Notes under the pieces: model-generated
Seen by the model: the letters and a program-made list of their open reading frames with translations, nothing else
Databases searched by the model: none
What the model was told of the DNA's origin: nothing
Translations under genes and position numbers: made by a program
From: a marine actinobacterium MedAcidi-G1
GTDB lineage: Bacteria > Actinomycetota > Acidimicrobiia > Acidimicrobiales > MedAcidi-G1
Assembly: GCA_000817085.1 (NCBI GenBank)
Contig: JUEM01000007.1
Coordinates: forward strand, 1 to 64,000
DNA: 64,000 nt
Direction of reading: 5' to 3'
Shown here: positions 1 to 8,550 of the stretch, one piece after another
Layout of the letters: each line of letters starts with the position of its first letter
How positions within the stretch are numbered: position 1 is the first letter of the stretch

Positions 1-579
1 CGTCCAGCAGCCAGTTCTGCAATATCTGAAGCGAGTCGACCCATTGCGGCGCAGAACTCTTTGTCACTTTTCGAACCTGTCGCCCACTTATAAACAAGGC
101 CGTAGAAATATGTGCCGACTATGTCTAGCATGTCTGTACCCTCAGAAGGCTCTGCTAAATTTGAGGCTTCCAATTGCCTGCCCAGCGCTTCCTCGTTCTT
201 CTCGTTTGGAAAAACAGGAGATTTTCCCTGAGCTATCAGTAGCGGAGCGGACAGATACAGAGCTTTGTTCAATACGGAATCTGAAACAAGCATGGACGCT
301 ACCGCTTTACTGGTTCGAGCTAGAGGATCCGGGCCTCCATCTTCGAAGCTGGTGTTGAAAGTGTCTCTGATCGCAACACCCAGGTTCTCTGCCAGAGCGA
401 CAACAGCTTCTTCTGGGTCTTTAAAATATCTGTACACGCTTTGACGAGCTACACCAGCCTCAGCAGCTATCGCAGCGTGAGTAAGAGAGTGAATACCCGA
501 TATTCGGATAAGTTTCGCTGCAGCTTCTAGAAGATTGGCACGGGTTTCTCGCAGTTCGACTGTTGCTCTCTCAACTCAT
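1..579 (-). pseudogene. TetR/AcrR-family regulator, 3'-truncated by the window edge, frameshift near its start
   Basis: The complement of 1-570 is open throughout and encodes a TetR-type N-terminal DNA-binding domain: a helix around NLLEAAAKLI, then THAAIAAEAGVARQSVYRYF, the typical helix-turn-helix, followed by an alpha-helical ligand-binding region cut off at position 1. The open frame has no ATG, GTG or TTG before the helix-turn-helix; a TGA at 573-571 closes it upstream. An ATG at 579-577 lies in another frame. Removing one base of the AGTT at 576-573 would give the natural start MSERATVELRETRANLL. I infer a one-base insertion, real or an assembly error. The gene diverges from the hydrolase at 889 and might regulate it. 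Ligand unknown. Confidence 0.7.
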
Positions 580-829
580 ACAAAGGTTATTTAGGTGGAT
601 CTTGGGGACAAATACGGTCTAAATGGCTTACATCAGCTTATATATTTGTCATAAGACAACTGTAACATCTGTTAAGAATCGAAAGACTTGAATGCCCCTT
701 CTTTTTTGCAAGTTTGCTTGTGTCCAGCTCAGGCAAGAACACATCAGAAATCTGTTAGTCCCAAGGGTTTAATAAGTCAATATCCTTAACTAAAGCCATA
801 AGGGTAAATACCCTTGATTAGAAACGTTT
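580..829. other. AT-rich intergenic region between divergent TetR and hydrolase genes
   Basis: I see no convincing coding sequence here. The stretch is AT-rich and lies between the start of the TetR-like gene and the tRNA-like element. Its only clear structure is the inverted repeat at 800-815. It probably contains divergent promoters, but no -35/-10 pair is convincing. Confidence 0.6.
800..815. promoter_or_regulatory. perfect 6-bp inverted repeat, possible operator
   Basis: AAGGGT-AAAT-ACCCTT is a perfect dyad with a 4-base centre, 15 bases before the tRNA-like element and in the divergent region shared with the TetR gene. It may be an operator or a small hairpin. Function is inferred only from its place and symmetry. 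Confidence 0.3.
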
Positions 830-885
830 GCCCTCGTAGCTCAGTTGGATAGAGCGGGCCGCAGGTTCAATTCCTGCCGAGGGCG
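830..885 (+). pseudogene. tRNA-like element lacking the whole anticodon arm (Arg-like remnant)
   Basis: The 56 bases contain a perfect 7-bp acceptor stem (GCCCTCG at 830-836 with CGAGGGC at 878-884), a normal D arm (GCTC 839-842, loop AGTTGGATA, GAGC 852-855) and a perfect T arm (GCAGG 861-865, loop TTCAATT, CCTGC 873-877). Only GGGCC separates the D and T stems, where about 23 bases are expected. The anticodon arm is therefore absent and about 18 bases are missing. The sequence resembles actinobacterial tRNA-Arg, but without an anticodon the identity is a guess. The 3' acceptor strand contains GAGGG at 879-883, five bases before the ATG at 889, so it could act as the ribosome-binding site of the hydrolase gene. 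Confidence 0.75.
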
Positions 886-888
886 CTT

Positions 889-1788
889 ATGGAAAAAGAA
901 ACTGAAATTAACGACGCACCAGCCTGGTACCGCAAAGCCATGGATGTTCCCTATGAGGACCATATGGTCAATGTCGAAGGGGTCGACATCCACTATTTGA
1001 CTTGGGGTGAAGAAGGTCGACCGGGTCTTGTTTTCGTCCACGGCGGTGCCGCTCATGCACACTGGTGGACTCATGTCGCTTCCCAGTTCGCTCAAATCTA
1101 CCGTGTCGCTGCTCTTGATCTTTCAGGTCACGGCGACAGTGGAAGACGTGATTCGTATTCGTTGAACCAATGGTGCGATGAGGTCGTAGCTGTGGCTTCA
1201 GATGCTGAGATGGAAGGGCCACCCATCATTGTCGGCCATTCAATGGGTGGTTACGTGACGTTAGCTACCGCCGCTAAACATCCTGACGAGCTAGCGGGTG
1301 CAATAATCCTGGATTCTGCTGTGACTGCACCCGACCCTGAGATGCAGGTTCAACGCAGAAGCCAGTTCGCTACTCCTAAAGTGCACGCCGATTTTCCAAC
1401 CGCTATGGCGAGATTCCGTCCTGTTCCTGAACAGGAGAGCACTGAACCTTTTGTCATGCATCACATTGCAAGAATGTCCTTAACTGAAGTTGAGGGTGGT
1501 GTGACATGGAAGTTTGACCCAGTTGTCTTTCAGGAGCAACGCCGTTCTGCTGCCGATGAACTTCTTCGTCAAGTCACCTGCCGTATTGCTTTATTCAGAG
1601 CTGAAAATGGGCTTGTGACACCAGGTATTGGGGCTTACATGTACGAACAATTGGGTCGCGTGGCACCTATCGTGGAGATTCCTTTGGCGGGCCATCATAT
1701 GATGCTCGATCAGCCTCTGCTAGTAGTAGCTGCGATACGGACACTGTTAGCTGACTGGGAACATTCAGTTCCTTTCGAAAGAGACTGA
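889..1788 (+). CDS. alpha/beta-fold hydrolase
   Basis: This 299-residue protein has the alpha/beta-hydrolase layout: an oxyanion-hole HGG near residue 51, a nucleophile elbow GHSMGG near residue 117 and a late catalytic-histidine region AGHHMMLDQP near residue 272. Acting on an ester, lactone, epoxide or C-C bond cannot be told apart from sequence. The start at 889 is supported by GAGGG five bases upstream, which is part of the tRNA-like element. A second ATG at codon 18 is possible but has no obvious ribosome-binding site. It lies 43 bases before mshC and may be co-transcribed with it. No signal peptide is visible, so it should be cytoplasmic. Confidence 0.85.
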   Translation: MEKETEINDAPAWYRKAMDVPYEDHMVNVEGVDIHYLTWGEEGRPGLVFVHGGAAHAHWWTHVASQFAQIYRVAALDLSGHGDSGRRDSYSLNQWCDEVVAVASDAEMEGPPIIVGHSMGGYVTLATAAKHPDELAGAIILDSAVTAPDPEMQVQRRSQFATPKVHADFPTAMARFRPVPEQESTEPFVMHHIARMSLTEVEGGVTWKFDPVVFQEQRRSAADELLRQVTCRIALFRAENGLVTPGIGAYMYEQLGRVAPIVEIPLAGHHMMLDQPLLVVAAIRTLLADWEHSVPFERD

Positions 1789-1831
1789 GCGGACTCTGAA
1801 AAATGATGATCAGGGAACTACGGTCACTCCT

Positions 1832-3010
1832 ATGAGTATGCGCCTCTACGATACGAGCCGACGTGAAGTTGTTCCTTTCGAACCCGGTCCCACTGTTTCA
1901 ATGTATGTATGCGGGATAACCCCCTACGATGCGACTCATCTGGGTCACGCATTCACCTACCTTTGTTTCGATGTGCTGATACGCCGTCTTGAAGATCTCG
2001 GTCATGAAGTGAAAATGGTTCGTAATGTCACTGACGTTGATGATTCAATACTCGCAAAAGCTAAAGAAATCGATGTTGACTACTTGGAGTTGGGTTTGTC
2101 TGAGACTGCACAGTTCAGAGATGACATTAAAGCACTAGATTTGCGTCCTGCGATTGCTGAACCCACTGTCACAGGTTCAATCAACGAAATTGTGTCTCTT
2201 ATAAACCAGCTTTCTGAGAAGGGGCACACATACACGGTTGACGGAACAACTTTTTTCGATGTAGCAACTTTCTCTGATTTTGGGAAAATTTCTGGTTACG
2301 ACGAACCAATAATGATCTCTTTCGCTAACGAACGCGGCGCTAACACCGAAGATCAACGACTTCGCAATCCTCTTGATTTCATTTTGTGGCAAAAATCAGA
2401 AGATAATGAACCTTCTTGGGATTCACCGTTCGGCCCCGGACGACCTGGATGGCACATTGAATGCTCAGCAATGGCCATGTCTGAACTCGGCTCGACAATC
2501 GACCTTCACGGAGGTGGCGACGATCTGATCTTTCCGCATCACGAATGCGAAACAGCTCAAAGTGTCGCCGCAAACGACAGTCCTTTTGCACACCATTGGA
2601 TGCACGTGGGAATGGTCGCCTATGAGGGAGAGAAAATGTCAAAATCTTTAGGAAACCTTGTTTTCGTTCGTGACCTCAGAGCCGAGCATGACCCCAGAGC
2701 TATTAGATTGTCACTGCTGTCCCATCATTATCGTGCAGGTTTTGAATGGTTTGATGGTGATATTGAAAAAGGTGAAGCGATGTTGAAAAGAATGCTTGAA
2801 GCAGCATCCTGCTCTCACGGACCTGACTCTGAAAATCTTTTAAGTGAAGTCAGGGAAGCAATTGATGACGATATGGATCTTCCCAGAGCGTCTCAACTTA
2901 TCGATGACTTCGCTAAGAGAACTATTGAAGGTGAGGGAGATGACCCTTATGCCAAAACTGCTTTAACTCAAGCGGCGGCAATCCTTGGTGTCGACCTGAG
3001 CTCTGTCTAA
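1832..3010 (+). CDS. mshC: L-cysteine:1D-myo-inositol 2-amino-2-deoxy-alpha-D-glucopyranoside ligase (MshC)
   Basis: MshC joins cysteine to GlcN-inositol with ATP, the penultimate step of mycothiol synthesis. The 392-residue protein is a cysteinyl-tRNA synthetase paralogue with the zinc Cys in YVCGITPYD (Cys27), the HIGH-like THLGHA, the GWHIEC segment, GGGDDLIFPHHE and KMSKS. The YDATHLGHA and VGMVAYEGEKMSKS contexts and the short C-terminus match MshC rather than CysS. A bona fide cysS follows 62 bases downstream, so this copy is not needed for translation. ATG at 1838 is an alternative start. Assignment rests on motif resemblance to the mycobacterial enzyme. Confidence 0.9.
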   Translation: MSMRLYDTSRREVVPFEPGPTVSMYVCGITPYDATHLGHAFTYLCFDVLIRRLEDLGHEVKMVRNVTDVDDSILAKAKEIDVDYLELGLSETAQFRDDIKALDLRPAIAEPTVTGSINEIVSLINQLSEKGHTYTVDGTTFFDVATFSDFGKISGYDEPIMISFANERGANTEDQRLRNPLDFILWQKSEDNEPSWDSPFGPGRPGWHIECSAMAMSELGSTIDLHGGGDDLIFPHHECETAQSVAANDSPFAHHWMHVGMVAYEGEKMSKSLGNLVFVRDLRAEHDPRAIRLSLLSHHYRAGFEWFDGDIEKGEAMLKRMLEAASCSHGPDSENLLSEVREAIDDDMDLPRASQLIDDFAKRTIEGEGDDPYAKTALTQAAAILGVDLSSV

Positions 3011-3072
3011 ATTTTTGGGTCTGAATTCGTTTCTGGCGATCACTGACTTCTCTTTTCGCGTATCATTTTATT

Positions 3073-4461
3073 GTGCTGAAATTTACTGACAGTCTCACAG
3101 GCGAAAAAGCCGACTTCTCACCTCGCGACCCTGGGAAAGTCTCGGTCTACTGGTGTGGTCCCACCGTCTACGACGCCCCCCATCTGGGTCATGCCCGTTC
3201 AACCATGGCTTTCGATATTCTCGTCAGGTATTTGAGATGGTCAGGGTATGAGGTCACATCTGTTTCCAATATCACCGATATTGATGACAAGATCATCGCT
3301 CGAGCAGCCGAAGAGGGAACTTCTGAACCTGATCTGGCTACACGGTTTGAAGAAATCTTTATTGCTGAGATGGACCGTTTGAACATAGCTCATCCCGATC
3401 TGCGACCCCGTGCCACCGAGTTCGTGGACCTGATGGTATCAGTGATAGCCGATTTGATTGACCGTGAGATGGCTTACACCACAGATGACGGTGTCTATTT
3501 TGATGTCGACAAACTAGCCGAATACGGTGCTTTGGTTAACCGGAGTATTGATGACCTTAGAGAAGGTGCTGGTGCACGAGTCGACGTTGATGAAGGTAAA
3601 AACGACCCTCTCGATTTTGCACTCTGGAAAGCCGCAAAACCCGGCGAGCCAACTTGGGATTCTCCCTGGGGTCCAGGACGTCCAGGGTGGCATATCGAAT
3701 GTGTCGCTATGTCCTTAGATCTTTTAGGTGACGGTTTTGACATACACGGTGGTGGTGATGACCTGATTTTCCCCCATCATGAAAACGAAAGAGCCGAAGC
3801 TCTAGGTTGCGGGCGAGAATTTGCTAAATATTGGATTCATAACGGAATGGTTCAGGTTGACGGCGAGAAAATGTCCAAGTCTTTGGGAAATTTCACAACT
3901 CTTGAAGCGATGCTTGATCATTGGGATCCGCGTGCACTAAGGCTTCTGATTCTTCAAACCCATTACCGTCACACCATGGAAATAGGAGCAGATGCTCTTG
4001 ATGGCGCTGTTTCAGCCCTTGATCGTCTCGATGCTTTCGCCGACCGTTTCAGATCGGCAAATCTAGGACATTCTGAACCTGATGGGAGTGTTGTAGCAAA
4101 GTTCAATGCAACCATGGATGACGATCTTGGCACTCCTGCAGCTGTTGCGGTGATTTTCGACGCTGTTCGTGAAGCTAACCGTCATCTGGACGAAAATAAC
4201 TCTGATGAAGCTGCAAGTATAGGATGCGCTATTGAAGTTCTCATAGACGTTCTCGGGTTGAAAATCGGTCGAGATCAGAGACCATCAGGTTCAAAGGAAT
4301 CAGAGTTAGATGAGAACGAGATTGAAGAGATGATAGTTGAACGAAATCAAGCTCGTGAAAGTGGAGACTATGCAAGGGCTGACGAGATACGCGATTCGTT
4401 ATTTGGAAGTGGCATAGTTCTCGAAGATTCAGCTCAAGGAACTACTTGGCACCGTTCCTGA
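3073..4461 (+). CDS. cysS: cysteinyl-tRNA synthetase
   Basis: This class I aminoacyl-tRNA synthetase charges tRNA-Cys in the cytoplasm. The 462-residue length is normal. Visible motifs are the zinc Cys28 in WCGPTVYD, the HIGH-like HLGH around 37-40, GWHIEC, GGGDDLIFPHHENE and KMSKSLGN, followed by the DALR-type C-terminal helical region. The start is GTG at 3073. In many actinobacteria cysS lies between ispF and rlmB; here those two are adjacent at 55-56 kb and cysS is beside mshC, a rearrangement or lineage-specific order. Its end nearly touches the convergent acyl-CoA dehydrogenase gene, with a 4-base gap. Confidence 0.96.
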   Translation: MLKFTDSLTGEKADFSPRDPGKVSVYWCGPTVYDAPHLGHARSTMAFDILVRYLRWSGYEVTSVSNITDIDDKIIARAAEEGTSEPDLATRFEEIFIAEMDRLNIAHPDLRPRATEFVDLMVSVIADLIDREMAYTTDDGVYFDVDKLAEYGALVNRSIDDLREGAGARVDVDEGKNDPLDFALWKAAKPGEPTWDSPWGPGRPGWHIECVAMSLDLLGDGFDIHGGGDDLIFPHHENERAEALGCGREFAKYWIHNGMVQVDGEKMSKSLGNFTTLEAMLDHWDPRALRLLILQTHYRHTMEIGADALDGAVSALDRLDAFADRFRSANLGHSEPDGSVVAKFNATMDDDLGTPAAVAVIFDAVREANRHLDENNSDEAASIGCAIEVLIDVLGLKIGRDQRPSGSKESELDENEIEEMIVERNQARESGDYARADEIRDSLFGSGIVLEDSAQGTTWHRS

Positions 4462-4465
4462 CTTT

Positions 4466-5674
4466 CTAGTTTCTCGGCACGTCCGCCCAGGAGACATCCT
4501 TATCAACTCTCACATCTCCTGGAAGTCCCAAAACTCTTTCTCCAAGAATGTTTCTCATGATCTCAGATGTACCACCCTCTATTGTGTTGGCACGAGATCT
4601 TAAAAATGAGTATCTCGTGAGATCACCTTCAGTTCGTAAGCCTTCAGGTCGTTTGCGGTCATATCCTGCTTCGTAGAGAAGGCCTTCAGCTCCTGCTATT
4701 TCAACACATGTCTCATATATGCGCTGATTCATTTCTGCTGACATAAGTTTTCCAACTGAACCTTCAGGACCCGGATTTCCTGATTTACTTGCTTCCCTTG
4801 CCCTCCAGTTGGTAAGTCGCAAAGCTTCAGCTTCCATCCAAAATCTGCTTACTTTGTCACGAAAAACTGATCTGGTTACCGGATCAAGTGTTTCCTTCTT
4901 ATCTTCCCAAACTTGCATAAGGTCACGAATAGGACCTACTCCTTTTTTGGGCACACCACCACCGAGTGCAACACGTTCATTCATCAGCGTAGTAACAGCC
5001 GCACTCCAGCCTGCACCAACATCTCCAAAAACTCTGTCGTTAGGTATGCGAACATCATTGAAGAAAACTTCGTTGAACTCAGCTTCCCCTGTGATCTGAT
5101 GCAAAGGTCTTACCTCTACCCCTTGTGATTCCATATCGAGAAGAAAATATGTCATACCTTTATGTTTAGGTTGGTCTGGATCTGTTCGCGCTACAAGCAT
5201 TCCCCATTTAGAAACATGCGCAAGTGTTGTCCAAACTTTTTGCCCATTTACTATCCATTCATCACCATCTTGAACAGCACGAGATGATAATCCGGCTACA
5301 TCTGATCCGGCTCCTGGCTCGCTGAAAAGCTGACACCAGATTTCCTCACCGGTGAACATAGGACGCAATAACCTTTCTTTCTGCTCATCAGACGCGTAAG
5401 TAAGAACAACTGGTGCACCCATACCAATACCAATAGGGTTGATAGCTAGATCATGATATGGGACTCCAGCGCTACGTAGCTCAGAATCAACCACTGTTTG
5501 AAGTTTTCGACTTTCGAGACCTAGACCTCCGAGACCTTCCGGAAACTGCACAAAAGCCAATCCTCGATCAAACTGAGCGCCACGGAACTCGAACTGGTCA
5601 ACCTCTCCTGGTGGAACTTCTTCAACAAGTTTTTTTGCTAAATCTCTGATTTCAGTTTCAGTAATTTCGGCCAC
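4466..5674 (-). CDS. acyl-CoA dehydrogenase
   Basis: A 402-residue FAD-dependent acyl-CoA dehydrogenase that oxidises an acyl-CoA to the enoyl-CoA. The FAD/substrate-binding segment WCQLFSEPGAGSDVAGL and the C-terminal signature IEGGTSEIMRNILGERVLGLP are present, in the style of actinobacterial FadE proteins. N-terminal helical, middle beta and C-terminal helical domains can all be inferred from length. Substrate cannot be predicted; the nearby B12 mutase makes branched or short-chain acyl-CoAs plausible. It stands alone on the minus strand, convergent with cysS, with DUF3499 upstream. Confidence 0.93.
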   Translation of the reverse strand: MAEITETEIRDLAKKLVEEVPPGEVDQFEFRGAQFDRGLAFVQFPEGLGGLGLESRKLQTVVDSELRSAGVPYHDLAINPIGIGMGAPVVLTYASDEQKERLLRPMFTGEEIWCQLFSEPGAGSDVAGLSSRAVQDGDEWIVNGQKVWTTLAHVSKWGMLVARTDPDQPKHKGMTYFLLDMESQGVEVRPLHQITGEAEFNEVFFNDVRIPNDRVFGDVGAGWSAAVTTLMNERVALGGGVPKKGVGPIRDLMQVWEDKKETLDPVTRSVFRDKVSRFWMEAEALRLTNWRAREASKSGNPGPEGSVGKLMSAEMNQRIYETCVEIAGAEGLLYEAGYDRKRPEGLRTEGDLTRYSFLRSRANTIEGGTSEIMRNILGERVLGLPGDVRVDKDVSWADVPRN

Positions 5675-5752
5675 TGTTCCTCCATAAGTCTCGCAGAAAA
5701 TAAATAATCGGCTTCAACCTACCAATGGGTTAAGGGTTTATGGCGCTAAAAA

Positions 5753-6361
5753 CTAAGCAATCGGTTCCAAATCAATGGAATCAAAATCCATTTGATCACC
5801 ATCTCGACGTTCTTCGTCAACCTCTGAAACATCTCTTTGATCCCAGTCTTCTTCGTCAAAAATGTCTTGTTGATCCGATTCATCAACAGACTCGCTTTGA
5901 GGTAACGAAGGATGCTTACTCAAACCCGTGAAAGCACGAGCTAATAACGGCGTTTTTTCAGGTGAAGGAGCTTGAGATGAGTCTTCAGTTTCCAAAGGAT
6001 GAAGCGCCTCTCCAATAGGTCTCACAACCTCATCAGAACTTTCCCTCTTAAACCCTGAAAGCATTCCCTTTTTACGACGTTTTGGCCTATTTTCTCTATC
6101 TTCAGGGAACTGAACCAAATTCCCTCTGTTGCGCTCGTCGATCAGATCCCACCCTTTGGGAGCTTTCAAACGCCCGACATGAACTTCGCAAAGCACAACC
6201 TGTCCAGGCCCTTCCACTTCGTCAAGGTCACGAATAATAAAAGAAGTTCCCTTGACATCCATTTCAACCAAATAGACAGCTTTTCCTGAACAGGCCGAAC
6301 GCATACATAGGTACCGCATAGACTCAAAGTTAGTACCGCGGGAGACTCCTGTCGGGGACAC
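5753..6361 (-). CDS. DUF3499 family protein with long acidic tail
   Basis: The first 75 residues match the actinobacterial DUF3499 pattern: MRYLCMRSACSGKAV, a beta-rich core, then CEVHVGRLKAPKGWDLI. Two Cys near the start and the Cys-x-x-His later could bind a metal. The rest is low-complexity and strongly acidic after a basic KRRKK patch, and is probably disordered. The GTG at 6361 has AGGAAG eight bases upstream. An internal ATG at 6319 fits the usual family start, so the first 14 residues are uncertain. No function is established for the family as far as I know. It diverges from the HAD gene. Confidence 0.75.
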   Translation of the reverse strand: MSPTGVSRGTNFESMRYLCMRSACSGKAVYLVEMDVKGTSFIIRDLDEVEGPGQVVLCEVHVGRLKAPKGWDLIDERNRGNLVQFPEDRENRPKRRKKGMLSGFKRESSDEVVRPIGEALHPLETEDSSQAPSPEKTPLLARAFTGLSKHPSLPQSESVDESDQQDIFDEEDWDQRDVSEVDEERRDGDQMDFDSIDLEPIA

Positions 6362-6393
6362 TCTAAATACTTCCTAAAGTTCTGACTAAATTT

Positions 6394-7125
6394 ATGTTAA
6401 ATCAAGAAAACCACAACAAATTTTATAACTCCTTTGTTTTAGGTATCGACGCGGACGACACCCTATGGGAAAACGAAGCCTGGTTCTACAAGATTCAAGA
6501 TCGCTTCTTTGAACTGATGTCTCCTTGGAGTGAGGCACATGAGACAAACAACATTCTGTTACAAAATGAAAGAGTCTCTATCCCTAAATATGGTTACGGA
6601 GTTACAAGTTTTGTTAAGTCAATGATTACTACAGCCATTCAAATTTCGGACGGTGAAATAGAAACGAAAGAGATCGTACAGATTATTTCATGGGGAGACG
6701 AACTTATAGACGCTCCAATTGAATTGCTTCCAGATGTTGAAGAAACCCTAAGTGACCTATCTGATAGCTACTATCTACTACTAATCACTAAAGGCGATGT
6801 GCTACATCAAAGAGCAAAAATCAAAAAAAGTGGACTTACTGATTTCTTTTGGAACATCGAAGTTGTGGGTGAAAAAGATCCAGAAATATACGAAATGCTC
6901 TTAAATCGTTATGGAATTAAACCTGAGATGTTCGTGATGATAGGAAACTCAGTCAGTTCTGACGTTCTTCCAGTTTTAAACATCGGAGCGAAAGCTATTC
7001 ATGTCCCCCATCACACGACATGGGAACTTGAGATTCCTGATTCGAAAGAATTAGAGAACGTTTCTTTTCCTGTTGCACAAAGCATAAGTGAAGTACCAAA
7101 AATTCTGTCAGGCTGGAATGACTAG
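6394..7125 (+). CDS. HAD-superfamily hydrolase (YjjG-like)
   Basis: This 243-residue protein carries the four HAD motifs: DADDTLWEN near residue 19 (nucleophile and acid Asp), LLITKGD near 130, the Lys of GEKDPE near 167 and GNSVSSDVLP near 188. An alpha-helical cap lies between motifs I and II. It probably hydrolyses a small phosphate ester such as a nucleotide or sugar phosphate; the substrate is unknown. It is transcribed with the MFS gene, which begins six bases after its stop, but no functional link is evident. Confidence 0.85.
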   Translation: MLNQENHNKFYNSFVLGIDADDTLWENEAWFYKIQDRFFELMSPWSEAHETNNILLQNERVSIPKYGYGVTSFVKSMITTAIQISDGEIETKEIVQIISWGDELIDAPIELLPDVEETLSDLSDSYYLLLITKGDVLHQRAKIKKSGLTDFFWNIEVVGEKDPEIYEMLLNRYGIKPEMFVMIGNSVSSDVLPVLNIGAKAIHVPHHTTWELEIPDSKELENVSFPVAQSISEVPKILSGWND

Positions 7126-7130
7126 GACCT

Positions 7131-8540
7131 ATGAACGAAGAAAAAAATTGCCAGTTGCCATCTGGACTTTGGGCATCTAATCGAAAAAAACTCTCTAAAC
7201 GTCCTGACTATCCAAAAGTCGTTCTATTTTCAGCACTTTTCGGGACAGCAACTAGTAGCTATCCCGTAACTGTTCTTTCAGCATCTTTACCTCGCGTCGC
7301 ACAGGATCTTGGCACATCCGATGACTCGGTGACTTGGGTTCTAGCAGCACCCTTGTTGGCTTTTGCTGTTATAACTCCAATTGCGGGAAAGTTGGGAGAT
7401 TTACACGGACACAGACGAACATACCTAGGAAGTTTTTTACTAGGCGGAGTTTTAGCTCTTCTAACCGCCTTGTCGTGGAATGTTGGTTCTTTGATTTTCA
7501 TGCGAACTTTAGCCCAAGCGGCGACCGCTGCAGCAGGACCTTCTGCTATGGCAATCATCCTGTCGGTTTACGGACGAAAAGAACGCTCAAAAGCACTAGG
7601 ACTGTGGATGGCTGTAGTTGCAGTATCTCCAGCTATTGGAGTTGTAACAGGGGGGCCTTTAATCGAATGGTTGGGCTGGAGAACACTTTTCGTTGTTCAG
7701 GGTTTACTTGTTATTGCCGCTCTTTTAATTGGAGCTAGAACTCTTCCCGAAACTGAAAAACAATCTGATGTCAGTTTCGATATTCCAGGCGCTCTCACCC
7801 TCGGTATAGGGGTAGGAGGTATTTTAATTGCTGTTAATAGAGGAATCGTATGGGGTTGGGAGCATCCGGTCGTGATTTCCGCAGTTGTGATTTCCCCATT
7901 GGCACTTTTGGCTTTTAGAACCATCGAAAATCGAACAAAAATGCCGCTGCTCCCCCCAGACTTAATGGCTAAATCAGACTTCACCACCCCAATTGCCGTC
8001 CAAGCCGTACTCCAAGCCGCGTACATGGGCGCGATGATTATCGCTCCTTTCCTTTTGGAACGCCGTTGGGGTTTTAGACCAACTGTTATCGGTCTTCTCA
8101 TGCTCCCTCGGCCCCTGGCATTTGCTGTTGCTGCGAGACTTGGTGGCAACCATGATTTAGACAAAGGAGCTAGACGTATTTCAATAACCGGCAGTCTCGT
8201 TTTCGCTATAGCAATGCTGATAGCAGGTATAGGGGCACAACAAAAATGGTTACTCATATTCATTCTTGGAGCAGGATTAGCTGGTGCTGGCAGTGGTTAT
8301 ATTCGGGCAACAATCGCTAATGCTGCCACCTCAGCTGCAGGAGATCAGGATCTTGGAGTTGCCGGAGGTTCTTTAAATATGCTTCAGATGGTCGGAGGGA
8401 CTATAGGAATCACTCTTGCCACAGCAATGCTAGGCACGAGCACCAGTGGTTCACGCTTTATGGCTATTCATTTGGCTGCAGGAATGACTGCACTACTGGC
8501 AGCATTCCTTGCAACCAAAATGAAAGAACCAGCTGACTGA
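7131..8540 (+). CDS. MFS transporter, EmrB/QacA-like drug exporter
   Basis: A 469-residue membrane protein with 12-14 hydrophobic segments. The loop GKLGDLHGHRRTYLG near residue 85 is the MFS motif A, and GPSAMAIILSVYGRKERSKALGLW plus the Pro/Gly-rich GVVTGGPLIEWLGWRTLF segment are typical of the DHA2 (motif C) exporters. It should export hydrophobic compounds using the proton gradient; the substrate is unknown. It closely follows the HAD gene and ends 10 bases before the convergent cyclophilin gene. Confidence 0.87.
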   Translation: MNEEKNCQLPSGLWASNRKKLSKRPDYPKVVLFSALFGTATSSYPVTVLSASLPRVAQDLGTSDDSVTWVLAAPLLAFAVITPIAGKLGDLHGHRRTYLGSFLLGGVLALLTALSWNVGSLIFMRTLAQAATAAAGPSAMAIILSVYGRKERSKALGLWMAVVAVSPAIGVVTGGPLIEWLGWRTLFVVQGLLVIAALLIGARTLPETEKQSDVSFDIPGALTLGIGVGGILIAVNRGIVWGWEHPVVISAVVISPLALLAFRTIENRTKMPLLPPDLMAKSDFTTPIAVQAVLQAAYMGAMIIAPFLLERRWGFRPTVIGLLMLPRPLAFAVAARLGGNHDLDKGARRISITGSLVFAIAMLIAGIGAQQKWLLIFILGAGLAGAGSGYIRATIANAATSAAGDQDLGVAGGSLNMLQMVGGTIGITLATAMLGTSTSGSRFMAIHLAAGMTALLAAFLATKMKEPAD

Positions 8541-8550
8541 CTTAAAAAAT

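Noticed and set aside
44-358. Plus-strand protein gene at the left end
   Set aside because: It is antisense to the TetR coding sequence, which shows clear family similarity; the plus-strand product does not.
841-1095. Minus-strand ORF ending in RQELNLRPALSN
   Set aside because: Its C-terminus is the antisense of the tRNA-like T arm, a well-known artefact of tRNA genes, and the rest is antisense to the hydrolase.
1832-3010. Second cysteinyl-tRNA synthetase
   Set aside because: YDATHLGHA context, short C-terminus and adjacent true cysS fit MshC; the MscR gene also requires mycothiol.
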